Positions 40,820-49,468 of a stretch of DNA of 49,468 bases are shown piece after piece. Origin of the DNA: Selenomonadaceae bacterium (lineage in GTDB: Bacteria > Bacillota > Negativicutes > Selenomonadales > Selenomonadaceae). How positions within the stretch are numbered: position 1 is the first letter of the stretch; the number at the start of each line of letters is the position of its first letter. The notes below the pieces were generated by a model. That model searched no databases and was not told where the DNA came from. It was given only the letters and a program-made list of their open reading frames with translations. The DNA is taken from contig JAILRS010000027.1 in assembly GCA_024698045.1 (NCBI GenBank), positions 1-49,468 of the forward strand, in the 5' to 3' direction. The translations under genes and the position numbers were made by a program.

Positions 40820-41302
40820 TTAGCCGGCATTTACAATTTCTTCAAGATTAAGCATTGTCACGAGTCGTCCGTCAATATTGCCTATGCCGCTGAGGAATTT
40901 TTCCATAGCCTTGTCGCTTACGGTTTTCTTCGGATCCACCAATTTTGTACGGATAGTCAAAACTTCGGTAACCGCGTCAACCAACATACCGACTTGCAAA
41001 TCGCCGACTATTACCGTCACGATTCTCGTTGCATCCGTATACGGTGTTTCCTCGATGCCCAGACGTTTTTTCAAATCTATGACGGGCATGACCGAGCCGC
41101 GCTGATTGATGACGCCCTTTATAAAGCCTGCGGCGAACGGAACACGCGTTATGTCAACCAAATTATGAATCTCCTGCACGTGAAAAATATTTACGCCGTA
41201 CTCTTCATCACGCAATTTAAATGCCACGACCTGTATCGCAATTACTTCTTCCTCTTCCTCGAGCGGAAGAAATTTTTTATTGGCTGCCTTGTCATTTGCC
41301 AC
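40820..41302 (-). CDS. cheW: Chemotaxis coupling protein CheW
   Basis: 160 residues, one CheW domain: VVAFKLRDEEYGVNIFHVQEI, ITRVPFAAGFIKGVINQRGSVMPVIDLKKRLG and the end LVTMLNLEEIV. It links receptors to CheA. It starts 12 bases after the cheA stop. Confidence 0.96.
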   Translation of the reverse strand: MANDKAANKKFLPLEEEEEVIAIQVVAFKLRDEEYGVNIFHVQEIHNLVDITRVPFAAGFIKGVINQRGSVMPVIDLKKRLGIEETPYTDATRIVTVIVGDLQVGMLVDAVTEVLTIRTKLVDPKKTVSDKAMEKFLSGIGNIDGRLVTMLNLEEIVNAG

Positions 41303-41314
41303 GATAATACCCCC

Positions 41315-43450
41315 TTAGTTTAACATTGTTGCAACGTCGAGAATGAGAGCAACGCGCCCGTCGCCCAACACGGTTGCTCCGGAGAACATTTTCAAGCCCA
41401 TGAACAGATTGCCCAAAGTCTTTATGACTATTTCCTGCTGACCGATTAATTTATCCACGACAATACCGGCTTTTGCGTCGCCCGCGTGCACTACAACCAC
41501 AAACAGTTCATTTGTATTGCGTACGTGCGGAACCATCAAAGTTTCTTCCATGCGGATTATCGGAATGATTTCGCCGCGCAGGACTATGACTTCGTTATTT
41601 TGAACGGTACTGATATCCGTCGGCTGAATACTGAGTGTACTGTCAATCGAGGCAAGCGGTATCGCGTACATTTCATCTTGAACTTGAACAAGCATTGCTT
41701 GAATAATCGCCAACGTCAACGGCAATTTTATTTTGAAGACGGAACCTTCGTTGACATGTGTTTCGACGTCGACATGACCGCTGAGCGATTCGATTTTGCT
41801 CTTGACGACGTCCATACCGACGCCGCGACCCGATATATCGCTGATTTTTTCCGCCGTAGAGAAACCGGGCAAGAAGACGATTCTGACTGCATCTGAGTCT
41901 TCCATTGCGTCGACTTCATCCTGCGAAAACAGACCTTTTTCGACTGCCTTGCGACGAATTATATCGGCGTCTATACCTTTACCGTCATCGGTGACCATGA
42001 TAACGACGTTGTTACCTTCGTGCCGCGCGATAAGACCGACTTCGCCGATTCTGGGCTTGCCTTTTGCTTCACGTTCGTCGGGCATTTCTATGCCGTGGTC
42101 GAGTGAGTTTCTCAGCAAATGCATTATCGGGTCGCCGATTTCGTCGATAACGGTACGGTCGAGTTCCGTATCTTCACCCTCGATAGTCAAGTTGATTTCT
42201 TTGTTTAATTCTTTGGTGACGTCGCGAACCATACGGGGGAAACGGTTGAAAACTTGGCTGACGGGAACCATGCGGACTTTCATAACGATATTCTGCAAAT
42301 CCGTTGTCACTCTGTCCATCTGCTCAAGTGTTTCCGTCAATTCCGAAAGTCTGTGTGTCTGTCCTATCTGTTCGAGACGGACTTTGTTTATGACAAGCTC
42401 GCCCATCAAGTTCATGAGCGTATCGAGTTTTTCTATATCGACACGGACGGATTGTCCGGCATGACTCTTCTTTTGAGCATTATTACCGCCCGAACCGCCT
42501 GCCGCAGGTTTATTTGCCGGCGCGGAAGGTTTTGCCGCAGGTGCATGCGCAGGAGCATTTGCCGGAGCAGTCGCCGCAGGTTTCGCCGCAGGAGCCGCAA
42601 CAGGTGCCGGAGCCGGCGCGGCCGCTTTCGCCGCAGGAGCAAATTTTATCGACTCTACCTCTACTTCTTCTATTTCGGATATGCCCGATATCACATCGCG
42701 TACGGCGTCAACTTCCGAACCCGTTATCAAAATAATTTCAAAAGCATGATCGAATGATTCCTGTTCCAAATCTTCCGCAGGGGGTATCGTACGGATAACT
42801 TCGCCGACTTCATCCAAAGCATTCATTACCATGTAAGAACGCGCGGATTTCAAAAGACACGATTCCGAAAGAGTGACTTTGATATAAACGCCGTGCATGC
42901 CCGACTTTTCCGCTTCGGTTATCAAACTTTTATCCGTGTCGGTAAACTCTACGGCAATATTACTTTCGTTGCCCGTTGCCGCAGGAGCGGCTTCGGCTTC
43001 GGCTGTGGGCGCGGCTGCTCCACCTTCGGCAGGTTTATCTTTGGCGGCAGGTGCGGCACCACCTGCTTCACCGCGCGATATTGCAGACAATTTCTTTACC
43101 AAATCCGATACATCAATAAGATCTTCGGGGTCGCCGTTGGCAACATTGTTTATCATCTGCTCCAGTGAATCTATACACTTAAATAGTGTATCGATGATAT
43201 CGCCGCTGACGGACAGTTGCTCCTTGCGCAACATATCCAACACATCTTCCATTTCGTGCGTGAGCTCGGCGATTTTGTTATACCCCATTGTCGCCGACAT
43301 ACCTTTCAGCGTATGCGCGTTTCGGAAAATCTCGTTGAGGACTGATAAATCCTCTGCATTATCTTCCAAACCAAGCAAGCCGTCATTTAACGATTGCAAA
43401 TGTTCATGCGACTCATCAAGAAACATATCCATGTATTGATTGGTGTCCAT
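41315..43450 (-). CDS. cheA: Chemotaxis histidine kinase CheA
   Basis: 711 residues. P1 carries the phospho-acceptor His in NAHTLKGMSATMGY (~residue 47). Linkers at ~120-165 and ~275-335 are Ala/Pro-rich; P2 lies between them. P3 dimerisation is at ~335-400. The P4 ATP domain has the N box (EIGDPIMHLLRNSLDHGIE) and the G boxes (VTDDGKGID, GRGVGMDVV). P5 is the CheW-like end. The Ala/Pro linkers make the strand locally GC-rich. It follows cheB after 111 bases. Confidence 0.97.
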   Translation of the reverse strand: MDTNQYMDMFLDESHEHLQSLNDGLLGLEDNAEDLSVLNEIFRNAHTLKGMSATMGYNKIAELTHEMEDVLDMLRKEQLSVSGDIIDTLFKCIDSLEQMINNVANGDPEDLIDVSDLVKKLSAISRGEAGGAAPAAKDKPAEGGAAAPTAEAEAAPAATGNESNIAVEFTDTDKSLITEAEKSGMHGVYIKVTLSESCLLKSARSYMVMNALDEVGEVIRTIPPAEDLEQESFDHAFEIILITGSEVDAVRDVISGISEIEEVEVESIKFAPAAKAAAPAPAPVAAPAAKPAATAPANAPAHAPAAKPSAPANKPAAGGSGGNNAQKKSHAGQSVRVDIEKLDTLMNLMGELVINKVRLEQIGQTHRLSELTETLEQMDRVTTDLQNIVMKVRMVPVSQVFNRFPRMVRDVTKELNKEINLTIEGEDTELDRTVIDEIGDPIMHLLRNSLDHGIEMPDEREAKGKPRIGEVGLIARHEGNNVVIMVTDDGKGIDADIIRRKAVEKGLFSQDEVDAMEDSDAVRIVFLPGFSTAEKISDISGRGVGMDVVKSKIESLSGHVDVETHVNEGSVFKIKLPLTLAIIQAMLVQVQDEMYAIPLASIDSTLSIQPTDISTVQNNEVIVLRGEIIPIIRMEETLMVPHVRNTNELFVVVVHAGDAKAGIVVDKLIGQQEIVIKTLGNLFMGLKMFSGATVLGDGRVALILDVATMLN

Positions 43451-43561
43451 TGAAACTTCTCCTTTGCAAGAATTTTTTTTATATGTACTCCGGTCTATGC
43501 ATTACACAATTTTATAACTGTCGACAACCGTGTCAATATATTCTGTCTTTTTTTTTATAAA

Positions 43562-44707
43562 TTATCGCTTCACAGCCTCTACTATTGCTTCGGCGATTTT
43601 GTTCAGCGGACGAATTTCGTCTGCAAGTCCTGCGTCCACAACTGCTTTAGGCATACCGTACACTACGCAAGTGCTTTCGTCCTGTGCAATCGAATAGCCT
43701 CCTGCGGCTTTGATTTTCTTCATACCTTCGCAACCGTCGCAACCCATGCCGGTCATTATCACCGACACCAAATCTTTGCCGAATTGCGCAGCCGAATCAA
43801 ACATGACATTTACCGCGGGGCGATGATTTCCCACGGGCGGCTCTTGACTCAATACGATTTTTCTTTCGCCGCCCGCTATCGGGCTTATCCGCAAGTGATA
43901 ATTGCCCGGCGCGATATAAACTTGTCCGCGCCTTATAATTTCGTCGTTCTCCGCCTCTTTAACCGCTATCCTGCTTATCGAATCCAATCTGTCGGCAAGT
44001 GATTTCGTGAAACCTGCCGGCATATGTTGAACAACGACAACACCGCAGGGCAAATTACTCGGTAAGCACGTTATAACGGACTGTAATGCCTGTGGTCCCC
44101 CCGTCGACGTCCCTATTACTACAAGACGTTTACCCGTGGGCGGTATAACTTTCCTTACCGTTTCGGTTTGAGTTTTCAAACGATGAACAGTAGTTCTTTG
44201 TCCGGGAACAAACCCCCTTCGCCGCCGCAATTCTATTCGGTGCATATCGTCCTCTTCGACTGTGGGGTTGGCTCTGTAGACCGGTAGCATTGTCGAGGCA
44301 ACATTCTTTCTTGCATGTGCCTTTGCCGCCATTCTACACTTTTCTAAAATCTCATCCTTTATGGCATCGATTTTGGAAATTGCGCCGCCCACTTTGCTGA
44401 CAAAATCGACAGCACCCAACGCAAGTGCGCGGATAGTTTCATTTGCTCCCTTTTGTGTTGCCGAACTTATCATGACAACAGGTAACGGACACTGATCCAT
44501 TATTATTGCGAGCGCATCAAGTCCGTTCATTACCGGCATGATAACATCCAGCGTTAATACATCAGGTTGCAAGCGTTTTACCTTTTCAACGGCATCTTGA
44601 CCGTTTATTGCCGTGCCGACTACTTCAAAATCACTTTGTTCTCTAAAAAGATCAGAGAGGATCTTCCGCATAAAAGCTGAATCGTCGGCGATTAAGATAC
44701 GAATCAA
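43562..44707 (-). CDS. cheB: Chemotaxis response regulator methylesterase CheB
   Basis: 381 residues. The receiver domain has DDSAFMRKI and the phospho-Asp in TLDVIMPVMNG. The methylesterase domain has the Ser in GTSTGGPQAL, the His in VVVQHMPAGFTKSLADRL and the Asp in MGCDGCEGM. It removes methyl groups from receptors. It is the first gene of the minus-strand unit in this window. The start follows GGGAGG by eight bases. Confidence 0.96.
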   Translation of the reverse strand: MIRILIADDSAFMRKILSDLFREQSDFEVVGTAINGQDAVEKVKRLQPDVLTLDVIMPVMNGLDALAIIMDQCPLPVVMISSATQKGANETIRALALGAVDFVSKVGGAISKIDAIKDEILEKCRMAAKAHARKNVASTMLPVYRANPTVEEDDMHRIELRRRRGFVPGQRTTVHRLKTQTETVRKVIPPTGKRLVVIGTSTGGPQALQSVITCLPSNLPCGVVVVQHMPAGFTKSLADRLDSISRIAVKEAENDEIIRRGQVYIAPGNYHLRISPIAGGERKIVLSQEPPVGNHRPAVNVMFDSAAQFGKDLVSVIMTGMGCDGCEGMKKIKAAGGYSIAQDESTCVVYGMPKAVVDAGLADEIRPLNKIAEAIVEAVKR

Positions 44708-44816
44708 TTTAGACGCCTCCCTACTTTTTCGTCACTTACTTCTATCATAACCGATGTAAATTTCTCCCGTTTACAAAAGTTTTTTTTGTCATAATCTTTT
44801 CTTTGTTGCAAGGCGT

Positions 44817-44846
44817 ATTATAGCATAAAAACGAGCTATATGTCTG
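44817..44846 (-). promoter_or_regulatory. Promoter of the che/fla unit
   Basis: Minus strand: CAGACA (44846-44841), 18-nt spacer, TATAAT (44822-44817) preceded by TG at the extended -10 position. It lies 110 nt before cheB. This is a housekeeping-type sequence, not a sigma-28 type. Confidence 0.6.
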
Positions 44847-45077
44847 CACCAATTGCGAAGGAATTTCCGAACAGGTTTGTTTAAAGCAATCAATCACATT
44901 ATTATTCTCCTGACTTGTTAAAGTTCCTTCATTTCGGGAAAAAAATTAGCCGCCCGATATTCGCGCGAAATTTTATCGAACGTGTCACGATTAATATATC
45001 CGATTCAATCTGTCGAATTATTTTTTACCTACGTGCCGTTGAATAGTTAAAAAGGGACTATTTTCAGATAAAACTTG

Positions 45078-45106
45078 TTGCACGTAAAAATTTTTTCTCT
45101 TAAAAT
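45078..45106 (+). promoter_or_regulatory. Promoter of the aldose-1-epimerase gene
   Basis: TTGCAC (45078-45083), 17-nt spacer, TAAAAT (45101-45106). The -35 overlaps the right arm of the TACGTGC/GCACGTA inverted repeat, so that repeat could be an operator. Confidence 0.5.
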
Positions 45107-45156
45107 AACCTTCGGAATCATAAAGTTTTTTTATAAAGGAAAGGAGTTAGTCCCCT

Positions 45157-46029
45157 ATGCTACATATTCTTAAGAACAATTATCTTCAAATCGCGGTGTC
45201 GGATCGCGGCGCGGAATTGAAATCGATAACCGCGGCGGACGGCACCGAATACCTTTTCGACAGCAATCCGACTTGGTGGAAATACTCTTCACCGATACTT
45301 TTCCCGATTGTCGGCAAGCTGATTGACAACAAGTATCGTGTCGACGGCAAAGAATTTTCGTTACCGGGTCACGGCTTCGGGCGCACGAGTGATTTCGAAT
45401 TTGTCAGCGGTTCGGATTCTTCGCTTACTTTTAAACTCGTTTGGAACGACGAAACTTTAAAAGTTTATCCCTACAAATTCAATCTGGAAATTTCTTACGA
45501 GTTGAAGGACAACGAAATCAAATTCATTTGGAAAGTCACGAACGTCGACGACAAAGAAATTTATTTTTCAATCGGCGCACATCCCGCATTTCGTTGCCCG
45601 ATTGTCGACGGCGAAAATTTTGACGACTGCTATCTCGAATTCAACAAGCCCGAAAAATCTGCGCGTATTCCGTTGAATGCAAACGGTACATTTTCAAAGA
45701 AGAGAATCCCGACTCTCGACGGTACCGAATTGAATTTGAACTATGATTTATTCAAGGGCGACGCGCTTGTATTCGACGACATGAAATCCGATGAAGTTAC
45801 AATTCGTTCACGCAAGAGCGATAAATCTCTTACCGTTCGCGCGAAAAATTTTCCCTACTGGGGAATATGGACACCTGCGCAGGGCGGCGCGCCGTTCGTC
45901 TGTATCGAGCCGTGGCACGGACACGCCGACGATGAAAATTTCACGGGCGATTTCAAAGACAGAGCAGGAACCAATAAACTTGCCGCAGGCGAAACTTTCA
46001 ATGCCGAAATGACTTTCATCGCGAAATAA
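45157..46029 (+). CDS. Aldose 1-epimerase family protein (LacX-like)
   Basis: 290 residues, galactose-mutarotase-like beta-sandwich. LPGHGFGRTSDFEF and SIGAHPAFRCP supply the two His of the active site, and VCIEPWHGHADDENF the catalytic Glu. Members interconvert sugar anomers; the LacX-type subgroup is less well defined. The ribosome site is AAAGGAG. Apparently monocistronic. Confidence 0.9.
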   Translation: MLHILKNNYLQIAVSDRGAELKSITAADGTEYLFDSNPTWWKYSSPILFPIVGKLIDNKYRVDGKEFSLPGHGFGRTSDFEFVSGSDSSLTFKLVWNDETLKVYPYKFNLEISYELKDNEIKFIWKVTNVDDKEIYFSIGAHPAFRCPIVDGENFDDCYLEFNKPEKSARIPLNANGTFSKKRIPTLDGTELNLNYDLFKGDALVFDDMKSDEVTIRSRKSDKSLTVRAKNFPYWGIWTPAQGGAPFVCIEPWHGHADDENFTGDFKDRAGTNKLAAGETFNAEMTFIAK

Positions 46030-46179
46030 TCCCACAGTCAGCAAAAAAAGTTATCGTCACCGTATTATTTTTCGGGCGCAAAAAATTTTTGGCGTTACCG
46101 AAAAATTTTTCCTTATTATAAGATTATAAGAATCATGGTCTATAAAAAAGCAACAACGTTATCGGAAAGGCGATTGCCT

Positions 46180-47259
46180 ATGTTTAACAAACTCATTAAT
46201 AAATTCAACGACATGAAACCGCAACACTTGTTGATTCTTGCAATAGTGTCGGCGGCGTTGGCCTTCGCTGCCGTATTCATAGGAATGAATTTGGTTGCCG
46301 ATTCCAACACCAAGGAAATGCCTGTGGTTGTGAAACCTACCACCGAAAAAGTATCGGTTGTCGTTGCAAAAGTAAATATCCAACCTAATACAAAGATTCA
46401 AGAGTCAATGTTGGAAATGAAGGAATTCGACAAGGGTTCTGTTCCCGAAGACGCGATAAAAGATTTCGATTCAATCAAGAACGTTCAAATCAAGACGGAA
46501 ATATTTGCCGGCGATTTCTTCACGCCGCAAAAATTGGTAGCCGAAGCAAGCGGAGGATTCGCCGATAATATTCCGCCCGATTGCCGCGCCGTTTCAATTA
46601 ATGTCAGCTCTGTCACGGGTGTCGACGGTTTTGCCAAACCGGGAGATCGTGTCGACTTACTCCTCGTGGAAAAAAGCGATACAAGCGCGACAAGTAATAT
46701 CCTCCTGCAAAATGTTCCGCTCTTGAGTGTCAATCAGAATGTCGCAGGCTCTTCGCCCGTGGACGGTAATACCGGCATGGCGATATCCAATCCTGCCATC
46801 GCTACTCTTGCCTTGCATCCCGCGGATATTTTGAAATTAGTTTCCGCCTCGAAAATCGGGGAAATTTATATGTCGCTGCGCCCGACGAAACCGAATAGTG
46901 CATATGTCGACGCAATGGAATATACAATCGAATCGGTGAACGCACCGCAACCCGAGCCCGAGCCTGCAGTCGCGCCCGTCATTCCCTACAACGAGCCTGT
47001 CATGGCTAATATTCCTTCCGAGCCCACCACGCCCAAAATCGAAATCATTCAAGGCGATCAAGTTGTCACGGATAAAAAATCCAATAACTCAACGCCTTCG
47101 CAACAAAAAGTACAAGGCTCCTCGGGTGGTTCACAACCTTTGCCCGTTATTCCTTCCAACAGCAGTTATAATCCGGCAATAAGCTCTTCACCTGCACAAA
47201 ATGTACAGGGTATCAGTGCGCCCGTGCCTTCACCGCCGATAGTTGGCGCACCAAATTAA
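46180..47259 (+). CDS. cpaB: Flp/Tad pilus assembly protein CpaB (RcpC)
   Basis: 359 residues from ATG 46180, nine bases after GAAAGG; the ATG at 46135 lacks a ribosome site. One N-terminal membrane segment (LLILAIVSAALAFAAVFIGMNLV), then a SAF domain (VVVAKVNIQPNTKIQESML to FAGDFFTPQKLV), the RcpC domain (RAVSINVSSVTGVDGFAKPGDRVDLLLV), and a long Pro/Ser/Gln-rich tail of ~110 residues. CpaB helps the Tad secretin. The tail is longer and less ordered than in typical CpaB. It is the first gene of the Tad locus. Confidence 0.92.
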   Translation: MFNKLINKFNDMKPQHLLILAIVSAALAFAAVFIGMNLVADSNTKEMPVVVKPTTEKVSVVVAKVNIQPNTKIQESMLEMKEFDKGSVPEDAIKDFDSIKNVQIKTEIFAGDFFTPQKLVAEASGGFADNIPPDCRAVSINVSSVTGVDGFAKPGDRVDLLLVEKSDTSATSNILLQNVPLLSVNQNVAGSSPVDGNTGMAISNPAIATLALHPADILKLVSASKIGEIYMSLRPTKPNSAYVDAMEYTIESVNAPQPEPEPAVAPVIPYNEPVMANIPSEPTTPKIEIIQGDQVVTDKKSNNSTPSQQKVQGSSGGSQPLPVIPSNSSYNPAISSSPAQNVQGISAPVPSPPIVGAPN

Positions 47260-47283
47260 AGTTGATTACAGGAAATGATAATC

Positions 47284-48768
47284 ATGAAATATTTTAGCAA
47301 AGCACTTTTGGCGGCGATGATTCCGTTTTGCTTAACGGCAAGCGTGGCGAATGCCGCCGAAACAGAAACATTGAAGATAAACAAACAAACTTCGCAGTAT
47401 ATGAATATGGGTATGAATATTACCCGAATAGCAATAGGAGATCCCAATATCGCGACTGTCTTGCAGTTACCCGGTTCGACGAAAGAATTTTTAATCGTAA
47501 CAAAAGAAAATCCGGGTTCAACCGCGCTTTACGTTTGGACTGCCGATAATGTTCGTCATGAATATTTAGTTGTCGTTTCGCCCGAAAATCCCGGACAAGC
47601 TATGTTGATTGAACAGGCAATAGGTTTGCCTAACGTTCATGTCAAAATGGTTGGCGAAAGAGTTATGTTGACGGGTACCGTTGAAAACCAATACGAAAAA
47701 AATTACGCACTGCAAACCGCGCGGCTTTATGTAGGTAAGGCAAGTGAAAGCAGTATTCTTGTCGGCAGCGGTTTCGATATGAAATTAGATACGACTTCGG
47801 CAACCTCCACAGGCAATTCGGGAACATTTGAGACGAATAAATCGGAGGCCACAGGAGAAATTATTGACTTGTTGCAGATTTTAAATCCGACACAAGTTTT
47901 GCTTGAGGCGCAGATTATCGAAATCAATTCCGACGATGCAAAAGATTTGGGTATTCGTTACGGTTCGGATCCCACTTCATCCCCGGGTATTTTTGCCTTC
48001 GGTCAAGATTACGGCTCCGACGGCGTACCCTTCCGAAACAATCCCGTTAAATGGATTGGACAACATTTTGACAGCATTAACGCATCTATTCATTTTCTTG
48101 TCACCAAAGGCAAGGCAAGAATACTTTCGCGCCCGAGTGTAACGACTTTGAGCGGCGAACAGGCTACTATTCAAATCGGCGGCGAAATTCCTTACACCAC
48201 AACCAACAGCAACGGATCGACAAACACTTCATTTAAAAATTACGGTATCATTCTCCAATTCCGTCCGATTGTCGATGCGCAGAACAGAATTAATTCAGCC
48301 GTACACACCGAGGTTAGCAGTCTGAGCGGCGAAACAGTCAACGGTCAGCCGATTATTTCCACACGCAGTGCCAATTCCGTCATCAATCTCAATTCGGGAG
48401 ATCCTATAGTAATCGGCGGCTTGATGGATTCATCCGAAACAAAAACCGTTTCCAAAATTCCGTTACTCGGCGATATCCCGATTATCGGCGAATTCTTCAA
48501 GCATACTTCAAAATCGCGTGACAAACGTGAATTAATAGTCGTGGTAACTCCTTATCTCGTGAATACCGAACAAGGATTGAAAACGCCTATGTCGCCGCAA
48601 CTTCGTCAATGGTACGACGAAGAACAGAAGTACCGCGATACCATGGAGAATTTTGATTTCAAAGAGGCTCAAATAAAAGAGAAGGAACTACTAGCCCTAA
48701 AGGAAAAAGAGAAAGAACGCGCCAATGATGATACCGATGCCGAAGTAGTTGAGCCGTTCAAAAATTAA
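47284..48768 (+). CDS. cpaC: Tad pilus outer-membrane secretin CpaC (RcpA)
   Basis: 494 residues from ATG 47284, ten bases after AGGA. Signal peptide (FSKALLAAMIPFCLTASVANA), N-terminal pilus-secretin domain (MNITRIAIGDPNIATV), BON-like part (VKMVGERVMLTGTVENQYEK), and the secretin core (ARILSRPSVTTLSGEQA, IQIGGEIPY, VIGGLMDSSETKTVSKIP, ELIVVVTPYLV). It forms the outer-membrane pore for the pilus, again implying a diderm cell. The C-terminal ~50 residues are a charged helix. Confidence 0.94.
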   Translation: MKYFSKALLAAMIPFCLTASVANAAETETLKINKQTSQYMNMGMNITRIAIGDPNIATVLQLPGSTKEFLIVTKENPGSTALYVWTADNVRHEYLVVVSPENPGQAMLIEQAIGLPNVHVKMVGERVMLTGTVENQYEKNYALQTARLYVGKASESSILVGSGFDMKLDTTSATSTGNSGTFETNKSEATGEIIDLLQILNPTQVLLEAQIIEINSDDAKDLGIRYGSDPTSSPGIFAFGQDYGSDGVPFRNNPVKWIGQHFDSINASIHFLVTKGKARILSRPSVTTLSGEQATIQIGGEIPYTTTNSNGSTNTSFKNYGIILQFRPIVDAQNRINSAVHTEVSSLSGETVNGQPIISTRSANSVINLNSGDPIVIGGLMDSSETKTVSKIPLLGDIPIIGEFFKHTSKSRDKRELIVVVTPYLVNTEQGLKTPMSPQLRQWYDEEQKYRDTMENFDFKEAQIKEKELLALKEKEKERANDDTDAEVVEPFKN

Positions 48769-48797
48769 CGTCAAGGGAGAACGGAGGGATTTTTTAT

Positions 48798-49468
48798 ATG
48801 GTAATAGCAGACGGAATCGAACGCAGCAGTGTTATCATAAGCGTATTCAGTACAACGCCGGGTATCGGCAAAACAATCGTAGCAATAAATTTGGCGGCAG
48901 GTCTGGCAAATGAAGGTTATAAAGTTTGTCTGGCCGATTTGGATTTGCAATTCGGGGACGTGTTAAACTATCTGAAATTGACTTCCAAAGCAACCGTGGC
49001 AGGTGCGCAGCGCGCCTTACTGGATCACCCCAAAACTTTTGATATACGAGATTTTTTAATTGACTACTCAAATAACGGATTAACATTTTCAATCTTGCCT
49101 GCTCCCTTGTACGTTTTCGACGCCTATCAAATAAATATCCAAATCGTCAAGGAAATTATCGAAGATTTGAATTTCTACGACTACATCATAATCGATTTGA
49201 ACTCAATGTTCAGCGCGTTGAATCTGGCAATGCTTGACATAAGCACGGTCATAAATTATGTCGGCGTTATCGACTTCCTGCCCGCACTCAAAAATTACAA
49301 AATCGGTTACGATACACTGATTCGTTTCGATTACGAAGAAAGTAAAATCCGATTGGTTGAAAACCGCGCCGACTCACAGAAATTGATTAACAGCAATGAT
49401 GTCGAGCGTCTTTTGGGCGAACCTTTTTATCACAGATTGCCCAACGATTATCCTTCCGTAAAAAAATC
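48798..49468 (+). CDS. cpaE: Tad pilus ATPase-like CpaE/TadZ, cut by the window end
   Basis: 223 codons are visible from ATG 48798, seven bases after GGAGGG. A MinD/ParA-type fold: ISVFSTTPGIGKTIVAINLAAGL is the deviant Walker A, CLADLDLQFGDVLNYL is A', and YDYIIIDLNSMFSALNLAML is the Walker B region, with Asn where many ParA proteins have a second acidic or Pro residue. CpaE/TadZ proteins place the pilus machine at the pole. There is no N-terminal receiver domain; the protein starts straight with the ATPase. Confidence 0.88.
   Translation, partial: MVIADGIERSSVIISVFSTTPGIGKTIVAINLAAGLANEGYKVCLADLDLQFGDVLNYLKLTSKATVAGAQRALLDHPKTFDIRDFLIDYSNNGLTFSILPAPLYVFDAYQINIQIVKEIIEDLNFYDYIIIDLNSMFSALNLAMLDISTVINYVGVIDFLPALKNYKIGYDTLIRFDYEESKIRLVENRADSQKLINSNDVERLLGEPFYHRLPNDYPSVKK

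Larger units (their letters stand above)
44708..45156. other. 449-bp divergent spacer between cheB and the epimerase gene
   Basis: It holds the cheB ribosome site, a cheB promoter (44817-44846) and the epimerase promoter (45078-45106). It also holds a weak 50-residue minus-strand ORF (44745-44897) with GGAG nine bases before its GTG. Around 45031-45085 the arms TACGTGC and GCACGTA flank an inner AATAGT/ACTATT stem, followed by an A/T tract. Nothing else was recognised. Confidence 0.5.

Noticed and set aside
42254..42757. 167-residue plus-strand ORF opposite cheA, and the Arg-rich frame inside it
   Set aside because: They arise from the Ala/Pro-rich linker codons of cheA read in other frames.

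Overview
The window is a gene-dense stretch from what looks like a motile, LPS-bearing anaerobe of the Negativicutes (Selenomonadales-like). The inference rests on a mix of traits. Clostridial/Bacillus-type features are a fused cobA-hemD, CheC/CheD chemotaxis adaptation, a FapA (DUF342) protein with a FliA-type sigma factor at the end of a chemotaxis operon, TTG/GTG starts behind strong Shine-Dalgarno sites, and a ThiT-type thiamine transporter. Features of an outer membrane are a heptose-7-phosphate kinase (HldA) and a Tad/Flp pilus secretin. No rRNA, tRNA, prophage or CRISPR array was recognised.

Left part (1-16.2 kb): the window opens inside the 3' tail of an IS200/IS605-type tnpB with its right-end hairpin. 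It continues with a LUD-domain protein, a coupled pair of unknown genes (1057-3053), convergent metG and rsmI, and an operon of a YbgC thioesterase, a Tat-signal phosphoesterase and a DUF815 ATPase. A repeat-bearing spacer then leads into a long plus-strand operon: cobA-hemD, a membrane protein, hemL, hldA, deoD and ybaK. Minus-strand tadA with a small coupled gene, mdh and rubredoxin follow.

Middle part (16.3-34.4 kb): this is mostly amino-acid and cofactor metabolism. It holds a DUF4127 protein, ilvB-ilvN with a clear promoter, a lipoprotein coupled to ilvN, a DASS carboxylate transporter and a secreted repeat protein. Next come argC-argJ, a carboxymuconolactone decarboxylase/cupin fusion, argB behind an arginine-rich leader ORF, a HAD hydrolase, a VOC protein, and a TPP-riboswitch-controlled thiT-thiC unit. 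A second, orphan acetolactate synthase gene on the minus strand is followed by a signal-peptide protein that resembles a methyltransferase.

Right part (34.5-49.5 kb): a minus-strand chemotaxis/flagellar operon reads cheB, cheA, cheW, cheC, cheD, a membrane protein, fliA, fapA, a small protein and a DUF6115 membrane protein. It is interrupted after the small gene by a tnpB-less IS200/IS605-like element that keeps a sigma-70-type promoter and an omega-RNA-like transcript. To the right, an aldose-1-epimerase-like gene precedes the start of a Tad/Flp pilus locus (cpaB, cpaC and a cpaE cut by the window end).

The most unusual signals are: (1) the stand-alone omega-RNA-like unit, whose terminal hairpin shares sequence and a compensatory base-pair change with the tnpB right end at the left edge; (2) the arginine-rich leader overlapping argB; (3) the orphan IlvB with Leu in place of the conserved Trp of the herbicide/2-ketobutyrate site; (4) a secreted methyltransferase-like protein; (5) a set of four spaced ATAAA-N5-TTTAT sites ahead of cobA-hemD; and (6) a likely frameshifted small gene upstream of tadA.
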